64,000 nt of DNA from Trebouxia sp. TZW2008 (Eukaryota > Chlorophyta > Trebouxiophyceae > Trebouxiales > Trebouxiaceae): the NCBI GenBank assembly GCA_002118135.1, contig BDIU01000088.1:1-64000 (forward strand). Reading direction: 5' to 3'. Made by a program: the position numbers and the translations under genes. Of this stretch, positions 45,238-55,996 are shown in pieces; the stretch's first letter is position 1, and each line of letters starts with the position of its first letter. The notes beneath the pieces were generated by a model, which saw only the letters and a list, made by a program, of their open reading frames with translations, had not been told where the DNA came from and made no database searches.

Positions 45238-48200
45238 TCACAAAAACTTTGCAGCCATGTCTTTGGCTTTGCCTTCCACAGCCTGCTCCTTCTGTGGTGC
45301 ATCGCCTCCTTCAGCAGAAGCCTGTGCTTCATGCAGTGCTGCTAAAGTTCCAGTTTTGATGAACTCATCAATCTGCACAAGGCACATTGAAATCAGTATA
45401 TGGCCTGCAAGGCTCCGAGGCGCCAAATTTGGCACAGCCATGAGCAGTATGGCGTTGATCATGCTCAAACTCGTCAGCATTTCAAAAGCAGTCATAAGCT
45501 TCACACGACACCTTGCGCACATTGCAATGCTTTTGATGGGCCTGCTGAGCCTGCCTGGCCCACGTTTACAATGAATGAATGACTGAAATGAATGCTTTTG
45601 AGATGCATGCGCAGCAACAGGCAGCCGCCTGATTCAGGTCACGTGCACACAGCATGCAAGATAGTGACAGTGCATGCTCTGCATTGCACAGCATTTGTTT
45701 GTTGCAAAGCATGGATGCTGTATAAGTTTATGCTGTATTAGCATCTTGCCTTGTCCATTGAGCCTTTGCCAATGCCCTGAACTGACTTGAGCTCCTTGCC
45801 AGATTCCACCTTCTTTGGGTAATTTGCTAGAATGCCTGCAGTCTTGTTGAATGCCCGTGCTGCAAAGACGCCATTGCCACCTGCATAATGGCATCAACAC
45901 TTGAAAAGAAGATGCTGATGACAATCACAATGACAACTACAAACTTTGCAAATTCCTGCGCAAGAAGTAGGGATGAGTGTGCGGCCCATCGACATCATGT
46001 TGTGCCTTTGTAATTTGCCACCAGGTTGCATCGTGTTGAAAGTGTTACCAAATTCTTTGGGCAAAACATGCCACAACCAGGATAATGCAGGGAAAACCCG
46101 TATGTGATGCCCAGTCAGTTTGCTGAATTGCTTTGCAGCACAGACAGCAGCGTTCTGAACTGACCTCTGGCATCAAGCAGGTCAGCAAGTGCACGAAAGG
46201 CTGCGCACAACTCTTCATTGTGGTTGACTCCTTCTACTGGAGCAGTTGGGGCAGCTTTCTTGACTACCCCTTCTCTGCAGGTCATACTGTTTTTGCCCAT
46301 TCTGCTCAGTTGTGTTTACTTCTGCTTTCCAAGACAAGAACAGTATCGTACAGTGCTTGACTTGCACGCTGGCAAAGAGAGAGCAAAACATGCTTGTTGC
46401 GCATTTCACAGCTGTGAGAGGGTAGACACAGCTCATAATCTTGGTCCAGAAACAGCGATGTCAAGCAGCTATGAAGCATCCAAACAGAGCCAACTCACCC
46501 AAAGACATCTTCTGGAACCTTGAAGGGGATGCCAATCTTTGCGGCAAATTGCCTGCAAGGTGCAACATGCTAATTAGGCACATACATTACAAACAACCAA
46601 GGCATTTGGTATGTTTCAGATTGTGGCTGATTCTTGGAAGAAGTATAGCAATCTGCAATGTGCCCAACTTCATCGTAATGCTGCATGAAATCAACAGACA
46701 GCCATTTGATGACACTGAGGATTAGAGAAGACTCTACTGCAAGCTGCTGAACCAGGATGCAAACTCCAGAGCCCATCACTGTGTTTTGTAACGGTCAGCT
46801 TACTTATCACTGTCAGCAAAATCGCCTGTGCGGCCCGCTGCATCTCCCACAAAGAAGCTCTCCTCAAGATCTGCAAACCATGTTCAAATTTGTGCTGTAT
46901 TCTTGGCTGAAGGCAAATTTTGCACTTACCAGCTGACGCACAAGTGCCAAGAATTGGACACCATCGCTGCATTTGAGTTGAGATAGTATGCATGGGCACT
47001 GCATGCGCCAACCTCTGGCCTTTTGCATCACAAAAACATCAACTTTTGCAGCTCTTATCATTTTCAAAAAGATGCTGAAGGTGGGGATTGGTTCATAAAC
47101 ATTGTCAGCAACCTTGATATGCAAGTGGTATCGGCACATCAGATTACCAATGATTGCAGTCAGATCTAAGTGGCTGACAGCAATTACTTCGGTTTATCAA
47201 AAAACTCTGATGTACGATGTATCAGAAAAACTACCCAAAAAGTGCCAAGGCTGACCACCCAGAACGTTTGGTCAAGAGCAAGAGCACTGCAGAGGCTGCA
47301 CCTGGCTGTTTGCCGCCATTGCCGTGTTCCACAAAGTAGTCCCACATGCCTTTCTCAGGCTTCCTGTATTGGTCCACGCCTGTTGCTAGCAGTACTTGCG
47401 CTGGCACGGCTGCCTGCACACTGTTGCATGTATGAAAGCTCACATTGCTTTGACTGCCCTGAGCTGAGCCCAGAGGTGACAGCTGAGTTCGTTGCCATAT
47501 GCTGTGCAATGCCGTACACATCACAAAGCAATATGACAGTTTCTGGTGTTTTTGCATTACCTCTGTCAGCATGTTTGTGATGCGGCCTTTGATCTTTTGA
47601 GCCATCTTGCCCTCCAGAGCGGACTTGATGCCATTCTGATTGCTGCAGCAGTAAGCAATGTTTGTTGAAATTCTTGTTGAAGTCCTTGTCAAATCTGTGC
47701 AGGTGCATCAATGCCAGAAAGATGGTGTGTATGGTGTCTGCATGTTGCATGGCATCAGCTACCTGAAGATGACAATCTTGTAGCCATCTTCATGAAATGC
47801 CTGCAGCTCTTTGGGGACTTTCTTGCTGAAGAATCTCCAATCATGCTCATCAACGGGGAATGTTGCTTTGCCTTTGGTCCCAACAAGCGTGCCATCCTAC
47901 ACTATTCAAGCTGGTGTTTGTTTGAGATAGCAAGCTGCACCATGTGAACTGCACAGTTTTCGGTGTAAGCAGGCACAGAGACCAGCTGGGCACTTGCCAG
48001 GTCGAAGGCTGCTATCTTCTTGGAGTAACCCAGATCTGCTTGCCTGCGCATGAGGGCAGACTCTCATGCCGGGACTCGAAGAGCCATGCTTGAAGCAACA
48101 TGTCTTCCTCACTTGAAGAGAAGGGAAGGGGGAACGACAGTCCAGCCGTCTTCGCCTGTGTGAGGCTCGGCCAGGGGCTTTTCCTTCTTTGCAGACTTAG

Positions 48201-48264
48201 TGCGAGGCTTCTTCCCGGGTGATTCCGTTTGCTCAGCCTTTTCTGCCTTCCTTTTGGGTGCCAT
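45238..48264 (-). CDS. Polynucleotide 3'-phosphatase fused to a Pol beta-like 8-kDa (HhH lyase) domain
   Basis: Ten minus-strand exons join in frame to 340 codons: 48264-48113, 48043-47998, 47896-47763, 47642-47561, 47413-47302, 46870-46804, 46552-46499, 46274-46165, 45880-45750, 45372-45238. The N-terminus is lysine-rich (MAPKRKAEKAEQ; nuclear signal-like). The phosphatase half has the HAD motif KIAAFDLDGTLVG, then GYKIVIFSNQNGI, ATGVDQYRKPEKGMWDYF and FFVGDAAGRTGDFADSD, as in PNKP and plant ZDP; it removes 3'-phosphates at DNA breaks. No kinase P-loop follows. Instead the C-terminus reads NHNEELCAAFRALADLLD, ARAFNKTAGILANYPKKV, SGKELKSVQGIGKGSMDKID and EFIKTGTL, the layout of the Pol beta/lambda 8-kDa domain, with a lysine at the position of the Pol beta Schiff-base residue (DKIDEF). 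Introns 2 and 9 use GC donors (CTG|GCAAGT, AAG|GCAAGA). Plant ZDP has N-terminal PARP-type fingers, absent here. Confidence 0.92.
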
Positions 48265-48677
48265 GCCTGCAGTGCTTCGGTGCCCAGTTGGACGCGGGTC
48301 TGGAAGGCACCTGCGCCTGACGCTGATCGCGCGTGCTGTGACACTATGATGACATATGCGGACCCTGCAGATACGCGAGAGCATTCGACATCTCGACTTG
48401 CAATTGCACAGGCTCGAGTTCATGCATACAGAACAGCATACAGAACGTCATGATCAGCTGCTGAGCATGCTGCGCATGAGGCACCCGCATCGTCTGACTT
48501 TGCTGCCTGCTTGCTGACCGCCCTTGCCCGCATCTGGTGGACTCAGCTACGCCTTGTAGCTTCTGCAAGCAGACACGCACGCTCCTCGATCACAATCTGC
48601 GAAGTCGCGGAGTCTTGACGCATAATACAAGCGGCTGACAGTTCTTGGCCTGCAAGGGCCGCTTGCAGGCAAAACAG
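48265..48677. promoter_or_regulatory. Divergent promoter region, phosphatase / DUF948
   Basis: 413 bp separate the two opposing ATG codons. No TATA box stands out. The assignment rests on the head-to-head layout. Confidence 0.4.
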
Positions 48678-50335
48678 ATGCTTGCAGGCTTGCAGGCGGT
48701 CCATTCATGTCCGGTTTCGGCCTATAGTAAAGCTGTACAAAGCTGCCATGCCTTCTGTGGCATCCATCGACCTCATCAGCACATTGCGCAACATCCTCAG
48801 CAAAGGTATGATGATTCCAGCTACCATTGTGTATAATGTTGCACACTGACCCACATCAACAGCCCTGACACAGCATAGATACAGCCAGACTTTTGCAGAC
48901 GGCACTACAGCAGAATGTCTTGTCCAACAAGTCCAGTCCGCCGCACTCAACCCTGGCCAACTCGAGCGACAGTGGCATTGCATGGCGCCCCTGGTCTGCT
49001 CATTGGCTTTGGGGTGTTTTTGGCAGGTGCCGCTCTTGCAGCTTTCTTATTAGCTGCTATCCCGACATTGATGGTAAGCTCCTGCTCTGTGCTGTTTGTC
49101 CCATCCTGACTATACTGCACGTGTAGGCGTTGCAGCTTAATTCATGGTGCAATGTCTGTGACTTGAGAGACTGTCTGTGTACACATCCCAGCTTTGGCAT
49201 CATGCAGCATGTGTGACCCGGCAGGTTGAGCATGGCCCTTGCCGCAGAACATGGGTGCAAGGATGTTCTTTGCTGATGCAGAGTATTAGGCGCGCTGCTC
49301 TAGCAGTTGAAGCCACGCTCTACACGCTTGAAAGGGAAGTTCCTGACACAGCTGCAGCTGTCAGGCTGTCCAGCTTGGAGCTGTCTGATGCAATAGAGCA
49401 AGTGTCTCTGCTCAGGTATGTTGTGGTAGAAGCAAGGAATAAGTCTATGCCAGCAGCTTTGATATGGGAGCCTTGGTAGATAGAGGCAGTCTGGGAATGT
49501 TGTGTTGCTATGCATGCTTCACATGATCAGCAGTCTGGACCATGCAGCATTGCCTCCAGATTTGCAAATCTTATCTGGGCTTCATCCACAATGTTGAAAT
49601 GCTACTGCAAAGCATGTTGTGCATCTGAGCTTACTGGCATGACTGCAGTGTGCTGGACAGCATGTTGTGCATCTCAGCTTTCAACTTGACTGCAGTATCT
49701 GCCCGAGAAGCATGTTGTGCATGCAGCAATGACCTAACACAAGGCTTACACTCCTCAGCGGCAGCAGTGACCGCTGCTGAGCAGAATATACGGCAGGGCG
49801 CACAGTTCTTGAATCTGGGCGTCAGGAATGCTGTCATACCCTCAGTCAAAAGCAGGATCCCTGCAGCTAAGGGTATGCATTTCTGCCTTGCTGCCATTGA
49901 AGGCAAAGTTGTGCTAACTGTTGCTGAGTGACTCTGTTTCATGAACATCATAGCTGGGCCAGACCTCAACTTCCCTGTTGCACATGTTCCGTGGTCATGT
50001 GACAGTGACTCGGATGCATACTTCTTTAGTGGCACAGCATCCCTGTGCTTTGCACACTTGTGTTGGTATAGTTGTTCCTTCTGCTGATTGTAGCCTGCTA
50101 CCACATCAAAGTGCTGATGGGCTATGGCTTCATAACATCATAATCTGGCGCAGGTGCAGTGGAAGCACAGCTGAAAGAGGCTGCGCAGCTGCAGCATGTA
50201 GGACCTACTGTTGCAGAACTGGCCCGCTCCACCAGGAGCATTGCTGGGCGGATCAGATTTGGGCTGAAGTTGTTGAACACGTTTAGCAGAGCAGCAGCTA
50301 CAAGGCAGATTTATACACAGCGGCCAGCACTATAA
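48678..50335 (+). CDS. Plastid-type DUF948 membrane protein
   Basis: Five exons, 48678-48805, 48899-49073, 49282-49415, 49727-49872 and 50154-50335, join in phases 2, 0, 2, 1 to 254 codons. The first 70 residues are Ser/Arg/His-rich with few acids (VHSCPVSAYSKAVQS; MSCPTSPVRRTQPW), as in a chloroplast transit peptide. Then comes one membrane helix, GVFLAGAALAAFLLAAIPTL, followed by an amphipathic region RRAALAVEATLYTLEREVPD, TAAAVRLSSLELSDAIEQVS and AAEQNIRQGAQ. This is the arrangement of DUF948 proteins in cyanobacteria and plastids, whose function is unknown. The C-terminus is basic (RIRFGLKLLNTFSRAAATRQ). The ATG at 48678 was chosen because only this frame reaches exon 2 in the phase of the membrane helix; the ATG at 48748 does not. 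Confidence 0.85.
49600..49735 (+). repeat. Copies of the DUF948 exon 4 acceptor region
   Basis: The acceptor tract agcatgttgtgcatgcag is preceded by agcatgttgtgcatctcag (about 49660) and agcatgttgtgcatctgag (about 49611), with intervening tgactgcagt blocks. The 49660 copy ends in CAG and is a possible decoy acceptor. Confidence 0.75.
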
Positions 50336-51382
50336 AAGCGTCATCAGATGCAGCGTGTACCATCCAAGCACTGATACACTCCTCAAAAGCGGGACATGTT
50401 ATTAAGGTCAAGTATCTTTAAACGGGATCAAAATCAGCCACTTGAATGGTTTGATTGCCAAGCTATGCTGTCCAAGAGTTGCATGGGTCTTGCCAGAACA
50501 CTCACCGCTGCTGTGCCTGATTGCAAGGAAAGCGCAAACCTGACCTGACTTATTTCCTGGCTAATGCCTTAAACATTATTTTGGGCAAGAATCAGCTTGG
50601 TGGTACACAGCAGTTGCAGTCAATGTTCTGCAAAGGGTATGCAGAAGCTTGCAGTTCTTTCATGTGCACGATACTTCAAGGCTTGATTCCTGCAATGCTC
50701 TTGCTGCAAGATTGCCTTAGCAGGCCAAGCGACCACTTCTTAAGAATCATTCCCAATGCCGCATGCCTGTCTGTCATCGAACTTTAGCCAACTGCAGCAT
50801 CGCATACCATTAACATTCAATGTTACACATGAGCCACATCAGTTGCAACAAGCTCATGCCCAAAAGACTAGTTTTGGCACAAAGCTGTATGGCGTGTGTC
50901 GAGCAAGGCATAAGCAAGTTAAGTTTTGAGACTGATTTGAGGCCAACAGTCTCAATACTTGATCATACATGTTCAAATCGCTTGCCAGCAACGTGATGCA
51001 CTCGGCAGGCATGGACGTATGATGAGCTCACCGACAATGATAAATAAAGGCAAGAGAGAAGTGGGGCTGCTTTGTTGCTCATTTGAAACTAGATTCTCGT
51101 AAGAGCACTGACAACCTCAGAAGTAGATTCTCACTCGCCCAAGTTTGGGCATCACTGAACACAGGAAAGCATTGCAATATGGACATTGATGTTGCATGGC
51201 AAACTTGCCCTGGCACGCAATTAAAGCACATTCAACAGGTCATAAAGTCATCATCAACACATATGGTACAGTCAGTCCAAACAATATGCTGAAAATCCAG
51301 CGTTATGTCAATCAGTATGTCTGAGCTTGAAACAGACCACAACACTAGCTGACCACTGAGAACAGATGCTGCTGTAGCACTG
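50336..51382. other. Convergent 3' region
   Basis: About 1 kb between the converging ends of the DUF948 gene and ISY1. No exon, RNA gene or repeat array was recognised. Confidence 0.5.
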
Positions 51383-52274
51383 CTACCGCTTGCTCAAGAA
51401 GGCATTTGATTCCTGCTGCTGTTTTATACTGGCTTCGCTGCTGTATTTGGCAAGCAAGTCCGCCTTCTTCTTCAGCATCACGCGGTGCTCAATCTCTTTC
51501 TGATCTGGCAGAGGGACATATGCGACGAACTCTTGCTGTGCACCAGCTGGTGTTGCATTGTCCATGCCGCCTTTGACATCTGCCAAGGCAGCTTGTCTTT
51601 CTGCATCCTTTTCTTCCCATTCTGATAGGGCTTGAGCCCGCATGCGTTTCTCTGCTGGGGCTTCCACTTTTTCCAAGACACCATCCTCATCATCACGGAA
51701 TCCATAGTAGTCTGCATCAATGTGCCTGTACATCTGATGCCGTGTACGCCGGATCTGTCTGGGAGCTTCCTTTTCAAAAAGCTCTCTGACGCCTGGGAGT
51801 TGCTTTGCTGCGCCAAAGTATTTGTAGCCTCCGCCTTTGCCAGTTGCCCCTTGCACTTGGTTTCCCTCATCATCTGTCATGCGTGGGGCGTTGCGTGCGT
51901 AATCTGGCCCTCCAAGCTCCACAATGCGTCGCTCCCAGTGACCTTTTTCTCTAATCAGCTTGTTTATCTCATCGTTGAGGTCACGTATCCTGAACAGACG
52001 CAAGATCGAGTCAGCATATAGATGCAGTGCAATTTGCATGCATATGGCTTGTGGTCAGCTGTTACCTATGATCACCAAGACCAGCATTCTGAATCTCCAT
52101 GACCTTGCGACCTATTTCTCTCAGGATCTGCTGCCTCCACCTATCTGCCTCGTTGAGATCGTGACACTCGGTTGCCAAGTATGGTCGCTTCTCCTTCGGA
52201 CCCCTGGCCTCCTCAGCTTTCCCAGCCAGGAACCTATTGAGCATAGCCTGAGCTTTCTCTTCATTTCGTGCCAT
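51383..52274 (-). CDS. ISY1: Pre-mRNA-splicing factor ISY1
   Basis: Two minus-strand exons, 52274-52066 and 51989-51383, join in phase 2 to 271 codons, slightly shorter than the usual 285-300. The start MARNEEKAQAMLNRFLAGK is the ISY1 N-terminus, followed by RPYLATECHDLNEADRWRQQ, ILREIGRKVMEIQNAGLGDH, then RDLNDEINKLIREKGHWERR, IVELGGPDYARNAP, KGGGYKYFGAAKQLPGVREL, DADYYGFRDDEDGVL and a charged C-terminus ending IKQQQESNAFLSKR. ISY1 is a spliceosome component associated with the NineTeen complex and acts around the first catalytic step. It is head-to-head with the NUDIX gene. Confidence 0.95.
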
Positions 52275-52614
52275 GCTTCTTTAACTTGACAACAACGCCC
52301 CTGGTGCCACCAGTATCTGCCTGACTCGCTTTCGCAAAAAGCACGCAAGCCTTAGTTCACAGGATCGGTCAGGCAGTCACGGCCGGTCGCGGAGTTTGCT
52401 TGTCAATAAACTCGAAGGCAGTGTGACAGCAGTGTCTGTGCGTATGTACATGCACGGCAAGTGCCTGATCAAAGCAGTCAGCGTTCAGCGCAATCACAGG
52501 GCTCTGTATCATGTCATCAGAATGTTAAGAAGTGCATTGCTGACTGCTATACATTCAAGGCCCTTGGCTCAATGGACGTCAAGGCCACAGCCGATCTCTT
52601 CGTTTACCAAGTGC
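52275..52614. promoter_or_regulatory. Divergent promoter region, ISY1 / NUDIX
   Basis: 340 bp separate the opposing start codons. No canonical core element was recognised; the call is from layout. Confidence 0.4.
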
Positions 52615-53640
52615 ATGTGTTCTTCCGTTCGGAGTTATCCCTCCGAGCCCCGCGTGGGCGTTGGTGTTGTGTTACTGAGACCTGGATCTCGCGAGAGACA
52701 TGCTCCTGAAGTGAGCCATTGCCTGCACAGCTTGTCAATCATTTGGCAAGCCATGACACGGATGCATGCAATAAGGTCTTGTTGATCAAGAGAGGCAAGG
52801 CACCCAGCAAAGGCTTGTGGTCGTTCCCTGGCGGATCTCAAGAACTAGGTAGCGCAGCATCTTGTCTACGCTGGGCTTGTCTGACTTGTAGCCCATAATG
52901 ATTGCATCTGGGCATTTCAGGTGAAACCTTAGTGGAATGTGCCATGCGCGAGAGCATTGAGGAGACAGGGCTGACGCTCAGAAATGATGCAAAGTCAGCA
53001 GGTGTGCCAGCTGATCCGCTGTCTGATGCGGTCACCTGCGAAGAGACAGCATCTTTGGGATGCTTTTCTATATCGTATTTCAGTTGCGCAGGGTGGCCTG
53101 GCTTTCTCGAGGACATTACAGGTTCCCACGCCATATGCAGCAGCTGATGTGATCTCACGGGACAGTGATCAGCAGATTGAGTACCACTACACCATTGTTG
53201 AGGCAGGATTCCTCGTTAGCTAACATTTGCTTGCTTGCACAGGCATTCAAAGTGCGTGCATATCTGCCAGTAGCAGAGTGGCACAAGCTGTGTAATGCTG
53301 TCAGGTTGCAGCTGTTCCAGAGGACCCTCGAGCAGTTGCCAAGGCAGCTAGTGATGTAGACGATATTCAGTGGGTCCCTGTCAACAGCCTGAGGGATTTT
53401 CCTGGTGCGGTCTGCATATTTCACTCGCAGCATCAGTTGGCTGACATTGCTGCAAGCATCTGTGCTTGCTTGCCTTGTGCTGCAGAACTTGCTATGCGCA
53501 TCAATCCCTACATGCTGGTGCTGACTGTATGTGGCTCCATCATTAGCAGTCATTTGACATGAGGATTTCATGCAGATTTGGTGGTCAATGCGGCAAGAAT
53601 TGCAGAGGAGGCTGCTGATCGATTTGACTTGTCGCCATGA
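52615..53640 (+). CDS. NUDIX hydrolase
   Basis: Six exons join in frame to 174 codons: 52615-52710, 52776-52848, 52921-53030, 53122-53202, 53305-53404 and 53576-53640. The fold is recognisable from [34 protein letters not shown] and the Nudix box [20 protein letters not shown] followed by TGL, which keeps the RE and EE metal-binding glutamates. Later blocks are [24 protein letters not shown] and [20 protein letters not shown] enzymes cleave nucleoside diphosphates linked to another moiety; the substrate cannot be told. No targeting peptide is evident. The third exon's donor (GCG|GTCACC) and the fourth's GC donor (GAG|GCAGGA) are weak and were chosen by phase and by the join IVE-VAAV, so those two borders are less certain than the rest. 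Confidence 0.85.
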
Positions 53641-54669
53641 GAAAACGTGCAGAGCACATGCTGCACGTGTGCAATACAGCGCCGTGACCCTAATTCAGTA
53701 TGCGACAATCAACATCTTGATGCCAGATGCCTGACTGCGTGATCAGCACATGAGATATCATGTCCAGCAGTCTGAGCCACCTGCTTCGTGGAGCATGGGC
53801 TTCAAGCAAAGGGGCCTACGGTTCAGGGTTCAAGAGTATTTGATCTTTTGCCAAATGGCAACATTCGACAAACAGCTGCTTTCAGCAATAGCCCTTCTAG
53901 GATGTCAGCTCTTCAATTAGGCACCTGTGCAGCTCTGCAGCAGCAAGACACCATGCAGCACCAAGCTCTGTCATTGTTTGCCAAATGCGTTGACTCAACG
54001 ACGTTTCAGCTCCACAGGATGGCACATGAGCCCGTCCATGCCAGCAGTTCGCATGCCAGTGCAGGCATTGCCACGACTTTCAGCAGAATGTGTTGACAAA
54101 AAATAAGCTTTGAGCTTTCGTTATTATGGTGATTTTCTTGCTGATGTCTCGCAAAGCAGCACATGACAAGTTTTGCCAGCTTTGCACCTGATACTGAGCG
54201 CCGAACGTGAGGACATCTGCATCTAAGCGGTCACCAAAGACCTGCTTGTTTAAGCAAGTAGTTCATCCTAAGTCAGTCAGCACATACACTCATATAGAAG
54301 CAAGACTAACACTTGTCTTGCAGCCCATGCTAGGTCTGCAGAGAACACAGTGCAAGCATTTGAGCATGTTTTTGCATAAAAGTGTGATGGCATTACATCA
54401 TGCTGTATAGGCTCATGTTGCACAACAATGGACGGCAAAAGGCATGCTGAGAGAAGTAGTCATTTGAGTTTGTAGGAATCATGAATTGAAAAAGCCATCA
54501 AAGCGGGGTACTCAAGCTATTGTACATGTAACAAAATAGTATGCATTACGTACACACACGACCTGAAGCAGCATCAACGTTGCACAAGCCAAGGTGTGCG
54601 CAATGCAATGTGAGCGCGAACAAAAGGGCAGTACAAACGCAATTGCAACGCAGCTAAAGACCTCCCAAA
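53641..54669. other. Convergent 3' region
   Basis: About 1 kb between the NUDIX stop and the F-box gene stop. Short frames in it show no domain. Nothing else was recognised. Confidence 0.5.
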
Positions 54670-55425
54670 TCAAGTGGACCTGAACACTCGATACCAGTTC
54701 ACAGACTCAAACAGAATACGAAGTTGCAGATCTTCAACAGACTTGTCAATGACCTTGGCAAGTTGCTCTCTGGCGCGCCTGACAAAAGGTTGGCAGCCTG
54801 GTACCAAGGCATCAAATTCAGCCTGGCTGAGTTTGACTGGTACCCTCACAGCCAGAGTAATATCCCAGCCCCTCTGAGTTTCAATGCCAGCTGCACCCAA
54901 ACAGTTGTTGATGCAGTCAATGTACATCTTCTTCTCTGCTTCTGTATCTGGCAGCAATGCGGTCCAGACTTTGGTGCTGTCCATGTTCTGAGTCAACAGC
55001 ATGTGCAGCAGCACCTCAGCTGTTCGGACTGTCCACTGATTGCGCACAACTAGCTGGTATGTGTAGGCGCGCTGGGTGAGGTATGTGCTGAGGCAGGGGA
55101 ACTTTGGTATAGACGACTTTGACTTGAGCTCACTGTTTGTACTCATCTGGACTTGATTCTCAGGCTGACTCAGCAACTTGATGCAGACGTCAGCACGATG
55201 ACGGACCAGCTCATTGTGCAGATGCTTGCACGTTGCTCCCAAAGCAAGCGCTGTGAAGGGATGGGCTTGCAAAAGGATGTTCTCCAAGACATTGTCAGGA
55301 AGGTGCAGGACAGATATGGACTCTTCCTGAGCTGCAACAGCTTTTCCCTTGCTGAAGCTGAGCGTTCGCAGTAGTGAGACCAGCTTCTTGCTGCCTAGCC
55401 TGGGTATGCTGGATGATCTTGCCAT
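54670..55425 (-). CDS. F-box protein, single exon
   Basis: The frame from ATG at 55425 encodes about 251 residues with no intron, unusual for this neighbourhood. After a basic, serine-rich start (MARSSSIPRLGSKKLVSLLR) comes an F-box-like segment, LHLPDNVLENILLQA then FTALALGATCKHLHNELVR, with the expected LP..vl..I and C+.L..EL positions. The rest (CLSTYLTQRAYTYQLVVRNQ, DSTKVWTALLPDTEAEKKMY, SQAEFDALVPGCQPFVRRAR) shows no recognised substrate-binding repeat. F-box proteins are SCF receptors, so it would be a client of the CAND1 cycle, though nothing links the two genes directly. An ATG 63 bases upstream is in frame but starts with a Cys-rich stretch and is less likely. Confidence 0.6.
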   Translation of the reverse strand: MARSSSIPRLGSKKLVSLLRTLSFSKGKAVAAQEESISVLHLPDNVLENILLQAHPFTALALGATCKHLHNELVRHRADVCIKLLSQPENQVQMSTNSELKSKSSIPKFPCLSTYLTQRAYTYQLVVRNQWTVRTAEVLLHMLLTQNMDSTKVWTALLPDTEAEKKMYIDCINNCLGAAGIETQRGWDITLAVRVPVKLSQAEFDALVPGCQPFVRRAREQLAKVIDKSVEDLQLRILFESVNWYRVFRST

Positions 55426-55996
55426 TCTGCAGCAGTTGAATGCCTCAGCTAGTAGGCAGAGGTAAGAGCATGAACAGCCTGACTCCAAAAGCAGTTTCGC
55501 GACACAGTAGACTTACCAGGTCTCGAGCACAATACTCCTGACAAAGTGATGAAGTACTATATTCAGCGGTGTCCCTGGCGTCTCACGAACACATGCTTAT
55601 AATAGCTGCTAAGATCACGCAAGGCCCTGCGCCTGCTTGCATTGTGCAAAGCGGCGGCTGAGTCTACTGTCTCACACAAGTCGTATGTGCTGGGGGTAGG
55701 CAAACAGCTGCAATGCGTACGAGTGCTTGTCGCACGACGCGTCAGCTTTATGCTTGACTGCCGGTGAAATTGATTGGTTCGCGCATGCATGTGCTGACTA
55801 CGTAAAACTGCCGTACGCGACGGAGTGCAATCGCACTCCGTGATCAGAGAAAGCACCTCGCTGGTCCTGGGTTGGTGATCTGTGAACGGGCTGCGCTAAT
55901 CAAGCAATCGTAGTCGGTCTCTGATATTAAGCGAGTTTTCTGCCTCAGCTGTGTATGCACATCCTGGCTGGGAAGTAGCGGGGGCGACGCGCACGG
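55426..55996. promoter_or_regulatory. Divergent promoter region, F-box / Ac45-like gene
   Basis: 571 bp between opposing ATG codons, more CpG-rich than the neighbouring sequence (for example cgacgcgtcagc, gtacgcgacgg). It contains the 9-bp-arm palindrome at 55820-55841. Confidence 0.45.
55820..55841. promoter_or_regulatory. Perfect palindrome ACGGAGTGC-AATC-GCACTCCGT
   Basis: Nine-base arms are separated by AATC. It could be a binding site for a dimeric factor or a hairpin. It lies about midway in the divergent promoter, roughly 155 bp before the Ac45-like ATG. No second copy was noticed in the window. Confidence 0.4.

Noticed and set aside
48748..48805. ATG at 48748 as the start of the DUF948 gene
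   Set aside because: It enters exon 2 in a frame that loses the membrane helix; the ATG at 48678 gives the right phase and a transit-like leader.
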